The position numbers and the translations under genes are program-made. Shown piece after piece: positions 12,624 through 12,757 of a stretch of DNA of 12,757 nucleotides (positions are counted from its first letter, which is position 1; each line of letters starts with the position of its first letter). Source of the DNA: ZC4RG35 sp964388105 (lineage in GTDB: Bacteria > Actinomycetota > Acidimicrobiia > Spongiisociales > ZC4RG35). Under the pieces are notes generated by a model that saw nothing but the letters and a program-made list of their open reading frames with translations, was not told the DNA's origin and ran no database searches. The stretch is taken from contig CAYLYQ010000055.1 in assembly GCA_964388105.1 (NCBI GenBank), forward strand, positions 1 to 12,757, given 5' to 3'.

Positions 12624-12757
12624 TCCGGCGGCCCTACGGGCCGCGCCCCCTCCCCCCTCCGGGGTACTCCCCCAGCCTCCGGCCGGGGGAGAAATCCAAA
12701 GAGCGCGAGCGAAGCGAGCCAGATACAACCTCAATCCGGCGGCCTTGGCAGTGCCGG
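12620..12757. repeat. GC-rich intergenic repeat with hairpins, running off the window
   Basis: TCAATCCGGCGGCC occurs at 12620-12633 and again at 12731-12744, 111 bp apart, so a second unit seems to begin at the window edge. Inside are a 7-bp hairpin (GCGGCCC 12628-12634 / GGGCCGC 12638-12644), a second one (CTCCCCC 12667-12673 / GGGGGAG 12685-12691 with an inner GCC/GGC), and GCGAGC copied on both sides of GAA (12707-12719). There is no coding potential. It looks like a dispersed or tandem intergenic element; only one full unit is visible. Confidence 0.5.

Noticed and set aside
1..12757. CRISPR array, tRNA or rRNA genes, integrase or insertion sequence
   Set aside because: No evenly spaced repeats, cloverleaf-like sequences, transposase motifs or terminal inverted repeats were recognised on either strand; the only repeats are those listed.

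Overview
The window is a high-GC chromosomal segment from an actinobacterium, most likely an uncultured lineage near Acidimicrobiia; this placement is an inference. It rests on the actinobacterial type of ribosomal protein S1, the pairing of rpsA with coaE at the two edges (direct neighbours in Mycobacterium and Streptomyces), and a Tad pilus locus with no secretin. A run of exactly 100 N inside the response-regulator gene shows this is a draft or metagenome assembly.

Layout. At the left edge, minus strand, is the N-terminal part of dephospho-CoA kinase (coaE). Divergent from it, on the plus strand, are a membrane histidine kinase and an overlapping LuxR/NarL-type response regulator, followed by two small Flp pilin genes that end at a strong hairpin terminator (about 2919-2947). 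Converging on this terminator from the right is one compact minus-strand operon: cpaB - tadZ/cpaE - tadA/cpaF - vWA-tadB fusion - tadC - a polytopic GT-C-like membrane protein. Gaps are 24 and 11 bp, then an ATGA overlap, 3 bp and another ATGA overlap. Further right are a 252-bp regulatory region, rpsA with an unusual acidic N-terminal extension, and a 247-bp intergenic stretch that ends in a GC-rich, hairpin-forming sequence whose first bases recur at the window edge.

How it works together. TadZ and the TadA ATPase act in the cytoplasm, TadB and TadC form the membrane platform, CpaB works outside the membrane, and the Flp pilins are the fibre subunits. The kinase/regulator pair beside the pilins is a plausible dedicated control system, and the last gene of the operon may modify the pilus or cell surface. 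Prepilin peptidase (TadV/CpaA) and TadE/F-like minor pilins are absent and must lie elsewhere. The Tad machinery itself is a known system. The less ordinary parts are the vWA-TadB fusion, the coupled GT-C-like protein, two abutting hairpins between the pilin genes, a sequence module (GCTTTAGC and TNNAG-N16-CCGA) shared by the two tad promoter regions, and the placement of the whole block between rpsA and coaE.
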